Assembly (NCBI RefSeq): GCF_936943645.1 | Contig: NZ_CAKZJO010000083.1 | Coordinates: 90,042-154,041, forward strand | Length of the DNA: 64,000 nt | DNA from: an uncultured Bradyrhizobium sp. | GTDB taxonomy: Bacteria > Pseudomonadota > Alphaproteobacteria > Rhizobiales > Xanthobacteraceae | Reading direction: 5' to 3' | In this document: piece after piece, positions 25,288 through 34,384 of the stretch | Numbering within the stretch: position 1 is the first letter of the stretch | Layout of the letters: each line of letters opens with the position of its first letter | Translations under genes and position numbers: made by a program | Notes under the pieces: generated by a model | Databases searched by the model: none | The model's input: the letters and a program-made list of their open reading frames with translations, nothing else | Told to the model about the DNA's origin: nothing

Positions 25288-26397
25288 ATGATGGCAAATT
25301 CGCCTGCTGATATTCTGGGTGAGTTGGAAGACGCGGTCGCAGCGTGTCCGCTGGATCGTTGCGACCGCATTCTCCAGGGCATTTTGCAGTTGCTCACTGG
25401 CAGCAGCGACCGGTCGCAGGAATTGCTGGCCAATATGGTCGACGGCGTCCTGCTGCGACTGGCGGATCGGGTCGAGACCACTGCATTGATCCAGCTCGGC
25501 GCGGCCCTTGCCGAGCTCCAGATGGCTCCGCTGGAGACCTTGCGACGTCTCGCTTCCCACGACGACACCCGCGTGGCTTGCCCCGTTCTGGTCAAATCGC
25601 AGGCCCTGTCCACGTCCGATCTCGAAGCAATCGCAATTTCAAGCAGCGAACGGCAGCAACTCGCGATCGCCACCCGCGCATTCATCGAGCCGCCATTGAC
25701 CGAGACGCTCATCAGGCACGGCGGCCGCACCGTCCACCTTGCGCTGATCGGCAATTCAGGAGCCCGGTTCTCCGATGCCGCTTACGTTGCGCTTGTCGAG
25801 AGATGCGCGAGCGATGACGAACTCACGAAGGCCCTGGCACTCAGACCGGCCACGCCCGACCCGGTGCTGCGGAAATTGCTCTCGGCATCGCCCCCCGCCC
25901 CCATTCGCGCGGAGCCGACCACTCCCTCCGTTCCGCCTCCTCAACCGGCGCCGCAGATTGTGCCCAAGCTGCCCGGGCCTGCAGCCTATGCGGGCGCGCG
26001 GCCGGAGATCGTCGCGCTCAACCGCATCGGCAAGCTCAACGATTCCACGGTGAATCGCTTCGCGATCCGCGGCGAGACCGCCAATCTGTTCACGGCGTTG
26101 TCGGTGCTTTCGGGGGCGCCCATCGAAATCGTCGAGCACGTCATGACCGAGGACGATTGCGAAGGCCTGGTCATGGCCTGTCGGGCTTCGCGGCTGAACT
26201 GGCAGACCACGCTCGCCATTCTGAGCAACCGCAGCGGCAAGAGGCTTTCCTTCACCGAGCGCGAACGCGCGCAACACGTTTTCGAGACACTGCTCCTGTC
26301 GACCAGCCAATGGACGGTGCGCTGGGGAGAGATTGCCGCAAACGCCAAGGAGAGCTTTCGTGGACATCGCGGCGCAAAAGTGGGGGTTAGCCGATGA
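25288..26397 (+). CDS. DUF2336 domain-containing protein
   Basis: A 369-residue alpha-helical protein. Residues about 30-210 form HEAT-like repeats recognisable as DUF2336 (ADRVETTALIQLGAALAEL, RFSDAAYVALVERC). A Pro-rich linker follows (about 215-245), then a C-terminal helical region (NRFAIRGETANLFTALSVLSG). ATG 25288 was chosen over the in-frame 25231. The last 4 bases overlap the PilZ gene. DUF2336 proteins in alphaproteobacteria are often linked to motility or signalling; the PilZ and HD-GYP neighbours suggest c-di-GMP signalling here. Confidence 0.85.
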   Translation: MMANSPADILGELEDAVAACPLDRCDRILQGILQLLTGSSDRSQELLANMVDGVLLRLADRVETTALIQLGAALAELQMAPLETLRRLASHDDTRVACPVLVKSQALSTSDLEAIAISSSERQQLAIATRAFIEPPLTETLIRHGGRTVHLALIGNSGARFSDAAYVALVERCASDDELTKALALRPATPDPVLRKLLSASPPAPIRAEPTTPSVPPPQPAPQIVPKLPGPAAYAGARPEIVALNRIGKLNDSTVNRFAIRGETANLFTALSVLSGAPIEIVEHVMTEDDCEGLVMACRASRLNWQTTLAILSNRSGKRLSFTERERAQHVFETLLLSTSQWTVRWGEIAANAKESFRGHRGAKVGVSR

Positions 26398-26720
26398 AAT
26401 TCGATGGTCGAAAGGCGTCTCGCGTGAAGATGGACCACCGCCAACCCGTCAACCTGATGGGTTCGGACGGCACATGGCGGCGCAGTTGCGTTCTGATCGA
26501 CGTGTCGCAGACGGGCGCGAAGGTCGAGGTCGAGGGCACGCTGGACGTGCTCCAGGCCAAGGAATTCTTCCTGGTGCTGTCGTCGACCGGACTCGCCTAT
26601 CGGCGCTGCGAGCTGGTCTGGATCGACGGCACCACGGCGGGCGTTCACTTCGTCACGGCGGACGGCAAGAAGAAGCCGGCGAGCGCACCGCAAGCCAAGA
26701 CGCAGACCGCACCAGGATAA
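26394..26720 (+). CDS. PilZ domain protein (c-di-GMP receptor)
   Basis: A 108-residue single-domain PilZ protein. Both c-di-GMP-binding motifs are intact: RxxxR (RKASR, residues 6-10) and D/NxSxxG (DVSQTG, about residues 37-42). The barrel strand RRCELVWIDGTTAGVHF is typical. Stand-alone PilZ proteins act as adaptors that pass a c-di-GMP signal to a partner protein. Its ATG overlaps the DUF2336 stop (ATGA), so the two are translationally coupled, and DUF2336 is a natural candidate partner. Confidence 0.92.
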   Translation: MKFDGRKASRVKMDHRQPVNLMGSDGTWRRSCVLIDVSQTGAKVEVEGTLDVLQAKEFFLVLSSTGLAYRRCELVWIDGTTAGVHFVTADGKKKPASAPQAKTQTAPG

Positions 26721-26767
26721 CCTAGCCGACAGTTCATCCCGCACCCCAGGAGATCGCGAGTCAAGCC

Positions 26768-27877
26768 GTGCAGAACGCGCGAACCATGCTCCGCCACGCG
26801 AACCCCGCCGGCATCGGCGAGAAGGAACCGGCCCGCTCATTCGTGCATGTTCTGGCCGACACATCCGACAAGCTGGCCGGCGTCTGCTCGATTGTCGAGG
26901 AGCGCTTCGCCGTCGCGGGAGAACGGCTGGATGCCGAAGCCAGGCTGACGCGGGTCCCCGCGGCCATCGTCATCCGCGCGGACCTGCGCGATATCGACAA
27001 TATCGCGGCCATCAAGAAGCGAGCCCGCGATCTCGCCAAGGCAGGCAAGCGAATATTTCTGCTCGAACACAGCTCTCACGTCGGCGTCTCGCAAGCCTAC
27101 GCGCTCGGGGCGACCCTCGTGCTGCCCGGTACGATCAACCGGTCCAGGCTGCTGGCGGCCCTGTCCGATCCGGCGGATTCTGTCTCATCAAGCGGGACTG
27201 CACACTCCGACAACGCGGTCGAGGCCGCGGCAACCGCGATCGCCTCGATGTTTACGGCGGTCACCCTTGGTCAGCCCCTCGACATCGACGGCACCAAGGC
27301 GGCCGGTCGCCAGATCGCCGATCGCATCACCGAGCGGGGCCTTTCGGAATGGCTCACGACGGTGCGGCGCCACCACGAGGGAACCTACCAGCACTGCCTG
27401 CTCGTGACCGGCGTCGCCATCGACTTCGGCCTGAGCCTCGGGGTTGGAAGAGCCGATCTGGAGCGTCTATATTCGGCCGCCATGTTCCACGACGTTGGCA
27501 AGGCACGGATCCCGCTCGCCATCCTCGACAAGCCGGGCCGGCTCGATGCGGAGGAACGCGCGCTGATCGAGACCCATCCGGCCGAAGGCTACGAATTCTT
27601 GAAGGGGCACAACGTCTCACCGGAAATCCTCGATGCCGTTCGGCATCATCACGAGTATCTCGACGGCAGCGGCTATCCCGATGGTCTCTGTGCCGAGAGT
27701 ATTGGCGACATCGTGAGGATTCTCACCATCTCCGATATCTTTGCAGCCCTGATCGAGCACCGACACTACAAGCCGACTATGCCGCGTACGGAAGCCTACG
27801 ACGTTTTGTGCGGGATGAATGGCAAGCTGGAAAAGGCTCTGGTCCACTCATTCAAGCAGGTCGCGCTCACGCGGTGA
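26768..27877 (+). CDS. HD-GYP domain c-di-GMP phosphodiesterase
   Basis: A 369-residue protein starting at GTG 26768. The N-terminal ~125 residues resemble a degenerate receiver-like alpha/beta domain with no clear phospho-acceptor Asp. The C-terminal HD-GYP domain (about 195-365) has the metal-binding His241-Asp242 (FHDVGKARIP) and the GYP triad at 302-304 within HHHEYLDGSGYPDG, so catalysis looks intact. It should hydrolyse c-di-GMP to pGpG/GMP. It is 47 bp after the PilZ gene, completing a sensor/degrader operon. An in-frame ATG at 26786 is an alternative start. Confidence 0.92.
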   Translation: MQNARTMLRHANPAGIGEKEPARSFVHVLADTSDKLAGVCSIVEERFAVAGERLDAEARLTRVPAAIVIRADLRDIDNIAAIKKRARDLAKAGKRIFLLEHSSHVGVSQAYALGATLVLPGTINRSRLLAALSDPADSVSSSGTAHSDNAVEAAATAIASMFTAVTLGQPLDIDGTKAAGRQIADRITERGLSEWLTTVRRHHEGTYQHCLLVTGVAIDFGLSLGVGRADLERLYSAAMFHDVGKARIPLAILDKPGRLDAEERALIETHPAEGYEFLKGHNVSPEILDAVRHHHEYLDGSGYPDGLCAESIGDIVRILTISDIFAALIEHRHYKPTMPRTEAYDVLCGMNGKLEKALVHSFKQVALTR

Positions 27878-27904
27878 GCGCGACAGCGCTGTCTCGAACG
27901 CACC

Positions 27905-28111
27905 CTAATGGGTCGCGCGATAGCTGGCGCGGCGCGGGATCGACCGGCAGGCCAGCCCCTCGGCCAGCAGCTTCATGTCCTCATGCCGGCCGCTGCGTAT
28001 CAGCCGGCCGAACTCCTCGGATGTAAAAGGAAGAGATGGATCACCACCATCGATCGGGCGCCGCATTCTTGGACCGAAGAACCGCCGAACCAGGCTAGCC
28101 AGCCGCCGCAT
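27905..28111 (-). CDS. Small basic hypothetical protein
   Basis: A 68-residue Arg-rich protein (MRRLASLVRRFFGPRMRRPI...) with a C-terminal helical half (EEFGRLIRSGRHEDMKLLAEGL). Start ATG 28111 has AGGGAA upstream. The frame is open to 28492, but that extension is of poor coding quality. Its family is not recognised. It converges with the HD-GYP gene. Confidence 0.45.
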   Translation of the reverse strand: MRRLASLVRRFFGPRMRRPIDGGDPSLPFTSEEFGRLIRSGRHEDMKLLAEGLACRSIPRRASYRATH

Positions 28112-28260
28112 GTCAATTCCCTCGCGCCAGCAACAAACCTCTTGATCCGCATATTGTTCCTCCCGCACCTCGGAGATTGCAAGAGGCCGCGGACGGCTCC
28201 GCACCAAAAAAAATTCCGCGGAGAATAATCTGCTGTCCGACACGCTGATCGGAAAAAACG

Positions 28261-28446
28261 GACGTGGCGTACTAACTTCTGATTGTGCCCGCGATCCGCG
28301 CGCACCGCGTTCGCGGCAAAACCGTCGTCGGGACAGCCCATCGCAACGCAGATCATGATGATTGCGTCTTCCGGACTCTTCGCAACCTCGCGCATGATGT
28401 CCGAGCGAGTGATGCTTTGCGCGTTGATGACGCGGCGCCGCGACAC
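28261..28446 (-). CDS. Possible small CDS or gene remnant
   Basis: From ATG 28446 the frame reads MSRRRVINAQSITRSDIMRE then a well-behaved alpha-helical segment (EDAIIMICVAMGCPDDGFAANAV). It stays open to 28000, but after about 60 residues the composition deteriorates and it overlaps the gene at 27905-28111 in another frame. The first half looks like real protein; the end may be a decayed or frameshifted tail. The 3' limit given is approximate and marks where protein-like sequence ends, not a stop codon. Confidence 0.25.
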
Positions 28447-28521
28447 GAGGCCGGTTGCCGACGCGGCGCGCGATATCTATGCTGAGCGGCAAGCAAGACC
28501 AAGAACCCTGGAGGACCTGCC

Positions 28522-29484
28522 ATGGCCGCGCCGCTCGATCCCGTCATCGCCCAGATCATTCCGCTCATGCCGATGCGTGATCCCACGGTGATGACGCCAC
28601 AGAGCGCCCGCGATTCCTTGCGCGCACTGGCTGCCGCGCGCGCCGCCATCCCGCCGCCGCCCGTCGACAGCGTCGAGGATATCAAGGTGAAGGGCGGCGC
28701 CGGCCCGCTTGCCGCGCGCGTCTATCGGACCGGCAGCATGCCCGCGCCGACCGTGGTGTTCTTCCATGGCGGCGGCTGGGTTGCGGGCGACCTCGAAACC
28801 CATGACCGGCAGGCGCGCAACCTTGCGATCGAGACCGGCGCCGTTGTCGTCTCCGTCGATTATCGCCGTCCGCCCGAGACGCGCTTTCCCGGCGCCTTCG
28901 AGGACGCCTTCGCCGCCGTCAGCGACGTGCTTGGCCGCGTCGCGGAATTTGGCGGCGATGCAAGACGCCTCGGCGTTGCCGGCGACAGCGCCGGCGGCAA
29001 TCTTGCCGCGACCACCGCGATCGCCTGCCGCGATGCCGGCATCAAGCTCGCCGCTCAACTGCTGGTCTATCCCGTGACCGACGTCCTCGGCGCTTACGCC
29101 GACGCGCGCGAGAATGCGCGCTATCCCTCGCGTACCGAGAATGCCGACGGCTACTTCCTGACGCGTGCCACGATGGAATGGTTCTGCGGCCATTATCTCG
29201 CCGATCCCGGCCATGCCCTGGACTGGCGCGTCTCTCCGCTGCGGGCTGCCTCGCTGGCCGGCCTTGCGCCGGCGATCGTGACCACCGCCTGGTTCGATCC
29301 CCTGCGCGACGAGGGCGCGGCCTATGCGGGGGCTCTGGAGGCGGCCGGCGTACGGGTCAAGCACCATGAGGGCCCTGGGCTGATCCACGGCTATTTCGGC
29401 ATGGGCGATGCTTCGGACGTCGCCCGCGCCGAGGCGCAGCGCGCCCGGGCCGACTTCAAGGCCCTGCTCATGCGAGGGGCTTAG
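28522..29484 (+). CDS. Alpha/beta hydrolase, hormone-sensitive lipase-like
   Basis: A 320-residue esterase of the HSL (family IV) type. The oxyanion motif HGGGW is at residues 82-86 and the nucleophile elbow GDSAGG has Ser156. The acid and base lie in AWFDPLRDEG and LIHGYFGMG. Such enzymes cleave short-chain esters or amides. Start ATG 28522 is preceded by GGAGG. Its stop overlaps the convergent cupin gene's stop by 4 bases. Confidence 0.93.
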   Translation: MAAPLDPVIAQIIPLMPMRDPTVMTPQSARDSLRALAAARAAIPPPPVDSVEDIKVKGGAGPLAARVYRTGSMPAPTVVFFHGGGWVAGDLETHDRQARNLAIETGAVVVSVDYRRPPETRFPGAFEDAFAAVSDVLGRVAEFGGDARRLGVAGDSAGGNLAATTAIACRDAGIKLAAQLLVYPVTDVLGAYADARENARYPSRTENADGYFLTRATMEWFCGHYLADPGHALDWRVSPLRAASLAGLAPAIVTTAWFDPLRDEGAAYAGALEAAGVRVKHHEGPGLIHGYFGMGDASDVARAEAQRARADFKALLMRGA

Positions 29485-29945
29485 ACTCGCCCCGGGCGCT
29501 GCGCTCCCGTGTGGCCCCACGCCTCGTCCCAATCCTGGCCGGCGGCGTCGATGACGCGGCCGTCGGCTTCGAAGAATTTGTTCGGCACCTGGAAGATCGC
29601 GAGGATCAAGGCGCCGTCAGGACACCAGGCGGCGTGTCGGCTGCCCGCTTCGCGCCAGATGAATTCGCCGGCCTTGCAGGCGATGCCCTCGGCCGGCCCT
29701 TCCTTGTCAACCAGCGCGCCCTCGATGACCCAGCTCTGCTCGATGCCGACATGCTCGTGGTCGGGGAGCACCGATCCCGACGCGAACCGCATCAGGGCGG
29801 TCATCAGACCCGTGCGACGATCGAACAGCAGCGTCTTGGCCTCGCAGCCCGGAAAGCGCGTGGCCTGCCATTCCATGTCTTGGGGACGAACCAGATGAGA
29901 ATGCTGATCGGCGGCTTCCTGGTGTTTCGGGATCACGGCGTCCAT
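29481..29945 (-). CDS. Cupin domain protein (ChrR-like)
   Basis: A 154-residue single-cupin protein. Metal-ligand histidines sit in the first cupin motif region (LPDHEHVGIEQSWVIEG), and a second motif region follows (GEFIWREAGSRHAAWCPDG). It resembles the ChrR/2,4-dihydroxyacetophenone-dioxygenase-like cupins. ATG 29945 was chosen over the open upstream frame to 29975. It may be a dioxygenase or ligand-binding cupin; no sigma factor is next to it, so a ChrR anti-sigma role is unlikely. Confidence 0.82.
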   Translation of the reverse strand: MDAVIPKHQEAADQHSHLVRPQDMEWQATRFPGCEAKTLLFDRRTGLMTALMRFASGSVLPDHEHVGIEQSWVIEGALVDKEGPAEGIACKAGEFIWREAGSRHAAWCPDGALILAIFQVPNKFFEADGRVIDAAGQDWDEAWGHTGAQRPGRV

Positions 29946-30147
29946 GACGATGCTCCGTCCGGCTAAGCTGACCAAGCCTAGCAGGGTCGCCCGCCCGGGT
30001 CAGCGAGCAGTGCAGCAGACCGCGGGAGAGTTCGAACGTCCGCCGCAAAAATCGCCGCGCGGTCGGGGCACGAGCCCTCATCCAGCTTGATTGCGCCACG
30101 ATTCGCGGTTCCAATCTCTCCGCCATTTCTGGTTTAGGGAGACACCC

Positions 30148-30396
30148 ATGATGAAGCGGATTTTCCTGGCTGCGATCGTTGCCACCTTTGCAGCCGGCTC
30201 GGCCCTCGCGGACGACACCTGCGAGAGCAAGGCGGTCGGCAAGGACGGCAAGGCGCTGGCCGGCGCTGCCAAGGCCTCGTTCCTGAAGAAGTGCAAGGCC
30301 GACGCCTGCGCGCCCAAGGCCGTCGGATCCGACGGCAAGCCGCTCGCCGGCGCCGCCAAGAACAGCTTCATGAAGAAGTGCGAAGTCAGCGCGTAA
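30148..30396 (+). CDS. PsiF repeat-like exported protein
   Basis: An 82-residue protein. The signal peptide (MMKRIFLAAIVATFAAGSALA) is followed by two near-identical repeats: CESKAVGKDGKALAGAAK with FLKKC, and CAPKAVGSDGKPLAGAAK with FMKKC, each bracketed by cysteines. The C...A....KxLxGAAxxxFxxxC pattern is that of PsiF repeats, named after the phosphate-starvation-inducible PsiF of E. coli. Start 30148 has AGGGAGAC upstream. Periplasmic; function unknown. No Pho box was identified. Confidence 0.82.
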   Translation: MMKRIFLAAIVATFAAGSALADDTCESKAVGKDGKALAGAAKASFLKKCKADACAPKAVGSDGKPLAGAAKNSFMKKCEVSA

Positions 30397-30445
30397 GGCG
30401 CGCTGCATCTGCGGCTGAGTTAGCGAACAATTGCTCCACGAACTC

Positions 30446-30531
30446 CGTCATGCCCGGGCTCGTCCCGGGCATCCACGTTCTTCGTGGCGCTTGAAAGCTC
30501 GTGGATGGCCGGGACAAGCCCGGCCATGACG
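30446..30531. repeat. Dispersed palindromic intergenic element
   Basis: The ends CGTCATG and CATGACG are complementary, as are the inner stretches GTCCCGGGCATCCACG and CGTGGATGGCCGGGAC (near-perfect). An 86-bp structure of a type common in Bradyrhizobium intergenic regions (from memory). It fills the gap between convergent genes. Confidence 0.7.
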
Positions 30532-30544
30532 ATGCGGAGACACG

Positions 30545-31420
30545 TCACGTCCGCTTGAAGCGATAGTCGAACGCGTCGCCGAGCGGCTTGATCACCCCCA
30601 CCGTCGGCGCCGGAAAGTGGATCGGCAATATCAGCGTGTCGGTGTCCGCCACCGACGCAAAGAACTTCCGCCGCGACACCGCCGACTGCTTCGGATCCCA
30701 GTCCGGCCGCGCCGACCAGTCCGGCTCGCGGCACTGGATCTGGTGATGCATGAGATCGCCCGCGACCACCGCACGCTGGCCCTTCGAGAAGATGTTCACG
30801 CAGCAATGGCAGGGCGAATGCCCCGGCGTCGGCGTCAGCGTGACGGTGTCGTCGAGCGCGTAGTCGTCGTCCACCAGCAGCGCCTGCCCGGCTTCCACGA
30901 TCGGCAGGCAATTGTCACGAAACACGGTGCCCGGCGGGTTGTTGCCCTTGGCGTGCTCGACCTCCCAGGCCGCATACTCGCCCTTGTGGAAGACGTATTT
31001 TGCGTTGGGAAAAGTCGGCACCCAGCGGCCGTCGCGCAGCGTCGTATTCCAGCCGGTGTGGTCGATATGCAGATGGGTGCAGAACACGTAGTCGATCTGC
31101 TCGAAAGAGATGCCGAGCGCGAACAATTCGTTGCGCCAGCGCTCCTTGCCGGGAAAGTCGAACGGCGGCGGATGGCCCTTGTCCTCGCCGGTGCAGGTGT
31201 CGACGAGGATCGTGTACCGCGGCGTGCGCACCACGAAGGTCTGATAGGTGATCACCATCATGCCGCGTGCAGCATCGAACACCTCGGGCTCCATCGTCGG
31301 CAAATGACGGGCGAACACGCCCGCGTCATAAGCCGGGAAGAAATCCTGCGGCCGCCGCCACGGCCCCTCCCGCTCGATCACCGCATCGATGGTGATGTCG
31401 CCGATCCGCAGTTGCCTCAT
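30545..31420 (-). CDS. MBL fold metallo-hydrolase
   Basis: A 291-residue metallo-beta-lactamase-fold hydrolase. The metal motif HLHIDH occupies residues 116-121, and further ligands are in TPGHSPCH, AGDLMHH and the late histidine of LPIHFPAP. The sequence is nearest to the AHL-lactonase/quorum-quenching-like and general MBL-fold group, but the substrate cannot be assigned. Start ATG 31420. Divergent from the phosphodiesterase gene at 31566. Confidence 0.92.
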   Translation of the reverse strand: MRQLRIGDITIDAVIEREGPWRRPQDFFPAYDAGVFARHLPTMEPEVFDAARGMMVITYQTFVVRTPRYTILVDTCTGEDKGHPPPFDFPGKERWRNELFALGISFEQIDYVFCTHLHIDHTGWNTTLRDGRWVPTFPNAKYVFHKGEYAAWEVEHAKGNNPPGTVFRDNCLPIVEAGQALLVDDDYALDDTVTLTPTPGHSPCHCCVNIFSKGQRAVVAGDLMHHQIQCREPDWSARPDWDPKQSAVSRRKFFASVADTDTLILPIHFPAPTVGVIKPLGDAFDYRFKRT

Positions 31421-31565
31421 GGTTGCTCGCTCCCTCCTTTTTTCGAAAGCGTAGCGAACACGATCAAGGCCTTCAAGTCATTCGGCGCATCGGCCTCGCA
31501 GGCATGGAGCGCCGCAAATCAACCTCAAACGCGGAAGAAGATAATCTCGGAATGAGGAATGACTG

Positions 31566-32549
31566 GTGGGCACGAAACTAAGATTGGGCGCGGCCATCTC
31601 GATTGCCGTCGTGGCCGGAATCTACATCAACAACACCAGTCTTCTGGCGCCGCATCGGGGCGGCAAGCCTGCGCTGCTGGCCCATCGCGGCATGGCGCAA
31701 CGTTTCGACGAGCGCGACCTGAAGAACGACACCTGCACCGCCGCGCGGATGTTGCCGCCGAGCCACGATTATCTGGAGAACACGCTGCGCTCGATGCGCG
31801 CGAGCTTCGAGGCCGGCGCCGACGTGGTCGAGCTCGACGTGCACCCGACCACCGACGGCGAGTTCGCCGTGTTCCACGACTGGACGGTCGACTGCCGCAC
31901 CGATGGCCATGGCGTCACCCGCGAGCAGAGCATGGCGAAGCTGAAGACCCTCGACATCGGTTACGGCTACACCGCCGATGCCGGGAAGACATTCCCGTTT
32001 CGCGGCAAGGCCGTCGGAATGATGCCGACGTTGTCAGAGGTGTTCGCCACCTTCCGGGACAGGCAACTCCTCATCAACGTGAAGAGTCGCGACGCGGCCG
32101 AAGGCGAGAAGCTCGCCGCCGTGCTGAACGCACTGCCGGCCGCGCGGCGACAGACCATCATGGTCTATGGCGGCGACGAGCCGGTCGACATGGTCCGTCG
32201 CCTCACCCCTGATGTCCGCACCATCTCGCGCGCGGCCATCCGAAGCTGCCTGATCGGCTATATCGGTTATGGCTGGACCGGCCTGATGCCGGCCGCCTGC
32301 AACAACGCGATGGTGCTGGTGCCGATCAACGTCGCCCCCTGGCTATGGGGCTGGCCCGATCGCTTCCTCGATCGGATGACCGGCGCCAACAGCGCGGTCT
32401 TCGTGCTCGGTCCCTACAGCGGCGGTGAATTCTCCACCGGCATTGACACGCCCGAATTGCTCGCGAGGTTGCCGCAAGGCTATTCAGGCGGGATCTGGAC
32501 CAACGAGATCGAGGCCATCGCCAGGATCGCGGGCAAGGGCAAAGACTAG
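31566..32549 (+). CDS. Glycerophosphodiester phosphodiesterase family protein
   Basis: A 327-residue GDPD-fold protein. A membrane anchor or uncleaved signal (LGAAISIAVVAGIYI, about 8-22) precedes the catalytic barrel. The active-site elements are present: His40-Arg41 (LAHRG), Glu89 and Asp91 (VELDVHP) and His104 (FHDWTVD). The periplasm-facing enzyme would release glycerol-3-phosphate from phosphodiesters or act on a related lipid head group. Start GTG 31566 has AGGA upstream. It overlaps the convergent ABC-F gene's stop by 4 bases. Confidence 0.9.
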   Translation: MGTKLRLGAAISIAVVAGIYINNTSLLAPHRGGKPALLAHRGMAQRFDERDLKNDTCTAARMLPPSHDYLENTLRSMRASFEAGADVVELDVHPTTDGEFAVFHDWTVDCRTDGHGVTREQSMAKLKTLDIGYGYTADAGKTFPFRGKAVGMMPTLSEVFATFRDRQLLINVKSRDAAEGEKLAAVLNALPAARRQTIMVYGGDEPVDMVRRLTPDVRTISRAAIRSCLIGYIGYGWTGLMPAACNNAMVLVPINVAPWLWGWPDRFLDRMTGANSAVFVLGPYSGGEFSTGIDTPELLARLPQGYSGGIWTNEIEAIARIAGKGKD

Positions 32550-34168
32550 CTCCGCAGCCCCGGCGCCTCCTGGCCCGTGCGCGCGACATATTCCGTGTAG
32601 CCGCCGCCGAACTGATGGATGCCTTCCGGCGTCAGCTCCAGCACGCGGTTGGAGAGCGTCGCCAGGAAATGCCGGTCATGCGACACGAACAGCATGGTGC
32701 CCTCGAAATCCGCCAAGGCCGTGATCAGCATCTCCTTGGTGGCGAGGTCGAGATGGTTGGTCGGCTCGTCCAGCACCAGGAAGTTCGGCGGGTCGAACAG
32801 CATCTTGGCCATCACGAGCCGCGCCTTCTCGCCGCCCGAGAGCACGCGGCAGCGCTTCTCGACGTCGTCGCCGGAGAAGCCGAAGCAGCCGGCGAGCGCA
32901 CGCAAGGAGCCCTGCCCCGCCGTGGGAAAGGCGTATTCGAGCGACTCGAACACCGTCTGCTCGCCATCGAGCAGGTCCATCGCGTGCTGGGCGAAATAAC
33001 CCATCTTGACGCTGCCCCCGAGTGCCACCGTGCCTTCATCTGGCTCGCTGGCGCCAGCGACCAGCTTGAGCAGCGTCGACTTGCCGGCGCCGTTGACGCC
33101 CATCACGCACCAGCGCTCGCGCCGGCGGATCATGAAATCGAGGCCGTCATAGATACGCTTCGAGCCGTAGCCCTTGTGCACGCTCTTGAGCGCGACGACG
33201 TCCTCGCCCGAGCGCGGGGCCGGCGGGAAGTCAAATGCCACGGTCTGGCGGCGGCGCGGCGGCTCGACGCGCTCGATCTTGTCGAGCTTCTTGACCCGGC
33301 TCTGCACCTGCGCCGCATGCGAGGCGCGCGCCTTGAAGCGCTCGATGAACTTGATCTCCTTGGCGAGCATGGCCTGCTGGCGCTCGAACTGCGCCTGCTG
33401 CTGCTTCTCGTTCTGCGCCCGCTGCTGCTCGTAGAACTCGTAGTCGCCGGTGTAGGTGGTGAGCGAGCCGGAATCGATCTCGATCACCTTGGAGATCACG
33501 CGATTGATGAACTCGCGATCATGCGAGGTCATCAGCAGCGTGCCTTCGTAGTCGTGCAGGAATTTCTCCAGCCAGATCAGGCTTTCCAGATCGAGATGGT
33601 TGCTCGGCTCGTCGAGCAGCATGACGTCGGGCCGCATCAACAGGATGCGCGCCAGCGCCACGCGCATCTTCCAGCCGCCGGAGAGCTTGCCGACGTCGCC
33701 GTCCATCATCTCCTGGCTGAAGCCGAGGCCGGACAGCGCCTCGCGCGCACGGCCATCGAGCGCGTAGCCGTCGAGCTCCTCGAACCGGTGCTGCACCTCG
33801 CCGTAGCGGGCGATGATCTCGTCCATCTGATCGGCCTTGTCAGGGTCGGCCATCGCGGCCTCGAGCTCGCGCAGCTCGGCTGCGACCTCGCTGACGGGAC
33901 CGGCGCCGTCCATCACCTCGGCGACGGCACTGCGGCCAGACATCTCGCCGACGTCCTGGTTGAAATAGCCGATGGTGATGCCGCGATCGATCGAGACCTG
34001 GCCCTCGTCGGGCAAGTCCTGCCCGGCGATCATCCGGAACAGCGTGCTCTTGCCGGCGCCATTCGGGCCGACGAGCCCGATCTTCTCGCCCTTGTTGAGG
34101 GCCGCGGAGGCTTCAATGAACAGGATCTGGTGGCCGGCTTGCTTGCTGACGTTGTCGAGGCGGATCAT
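32546..34168 (-). CDS. ABC-F family ATPase (Uup/YheS-like)
   Basis: A 540-residue protein with two ABC domains and no membrane segments. First domain: Walker A GPNGAGKST (about 34-42), signature LSGGW, and LLDEPSNHLD. Second domain: GVNGAGKST, LSGGEKAR and LDEPTNHLD. Between them is the ABC-F interdomain linker, a Gln/Arg-rich helical pair (QQQAQFERQQAMLAKE). ABC-F proteins bind the ribosomal E site and adjust translation. It is an isolated gene and not an obvious antibiotic-resistance subtype. Confidence 0.93.
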   Translation of the reverse strand: MIRLDNVSKQAGHQILFIEASAALNKGEKIGLVGPNGAGKSTLFRMIAGQDLPDEGQVSIDRGITIGYFNQDVGEMSGRSAVAEVMDGAGPVSEVAAELRELEAAMADPDKADQMDEIIARYGEVQHRFEELDGYALDGRAREALSGLGFSQEMMDGDVGKLSGGWKMRVALARILLMRPDVMLLDEPSNHLDLESLIWLEKFLHDYEGTLLMTSHDREFINRVISKVIEIDSGSLTTYTGDYEFYEQQRAQNEKQQQAQFERQQAMLAKEIKFIERFKARASHAAQVQSRVKKLDKIERVEPPRRRQTVAFDFPPAPRSGEDVVALKSVHKGYGSKRIYDGLDFMIRRRERWCVMGVNGAGKSTLLKLVAGASEPDEGTVALGGSVKMGYFAQHAMDLLDGEQTVFESLEYAFPTAGQGSLRALAGCFGFSGDDVEKRCRVLSGGEKARLVMAKMLFDPPNFLVLDEPTNHLDLATKEMLITALADFEGTMLFVSHDRHFLATLSNRVLELTPEGIHQFGGGYTEYVARTGQEAPGLRS

Positions 34169-34384
34169 GACTGTCTTTTGGGGGATTTTTGCGTTGCAGC
34201 GTCATAGGCCATGCGGGGCGCGAGGGGAAGCCCGGGACAGGCCGGGATCCAGCCTCCAACGCAAGCCAATTCCCTCGTCATCCCTCAGCTCAAGGGTTTG
34301 AACCTCGACGCCTTGATGTCGGCTGGCGAGCTACCGGCAAGGTAAACTACCCCCTCCGCCCGCAAGCCCGACGCACGATGGTCG

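Noticed and set aside
28191..28224. CCGCGGA ... TCCGCGG inverted repeat with an A-run between the arms as a terminator
   Set aside because: The A-run lies inside the loop and not after the stem, and the loop is about 20 bases, so it does not look like an intrinsic terminator.
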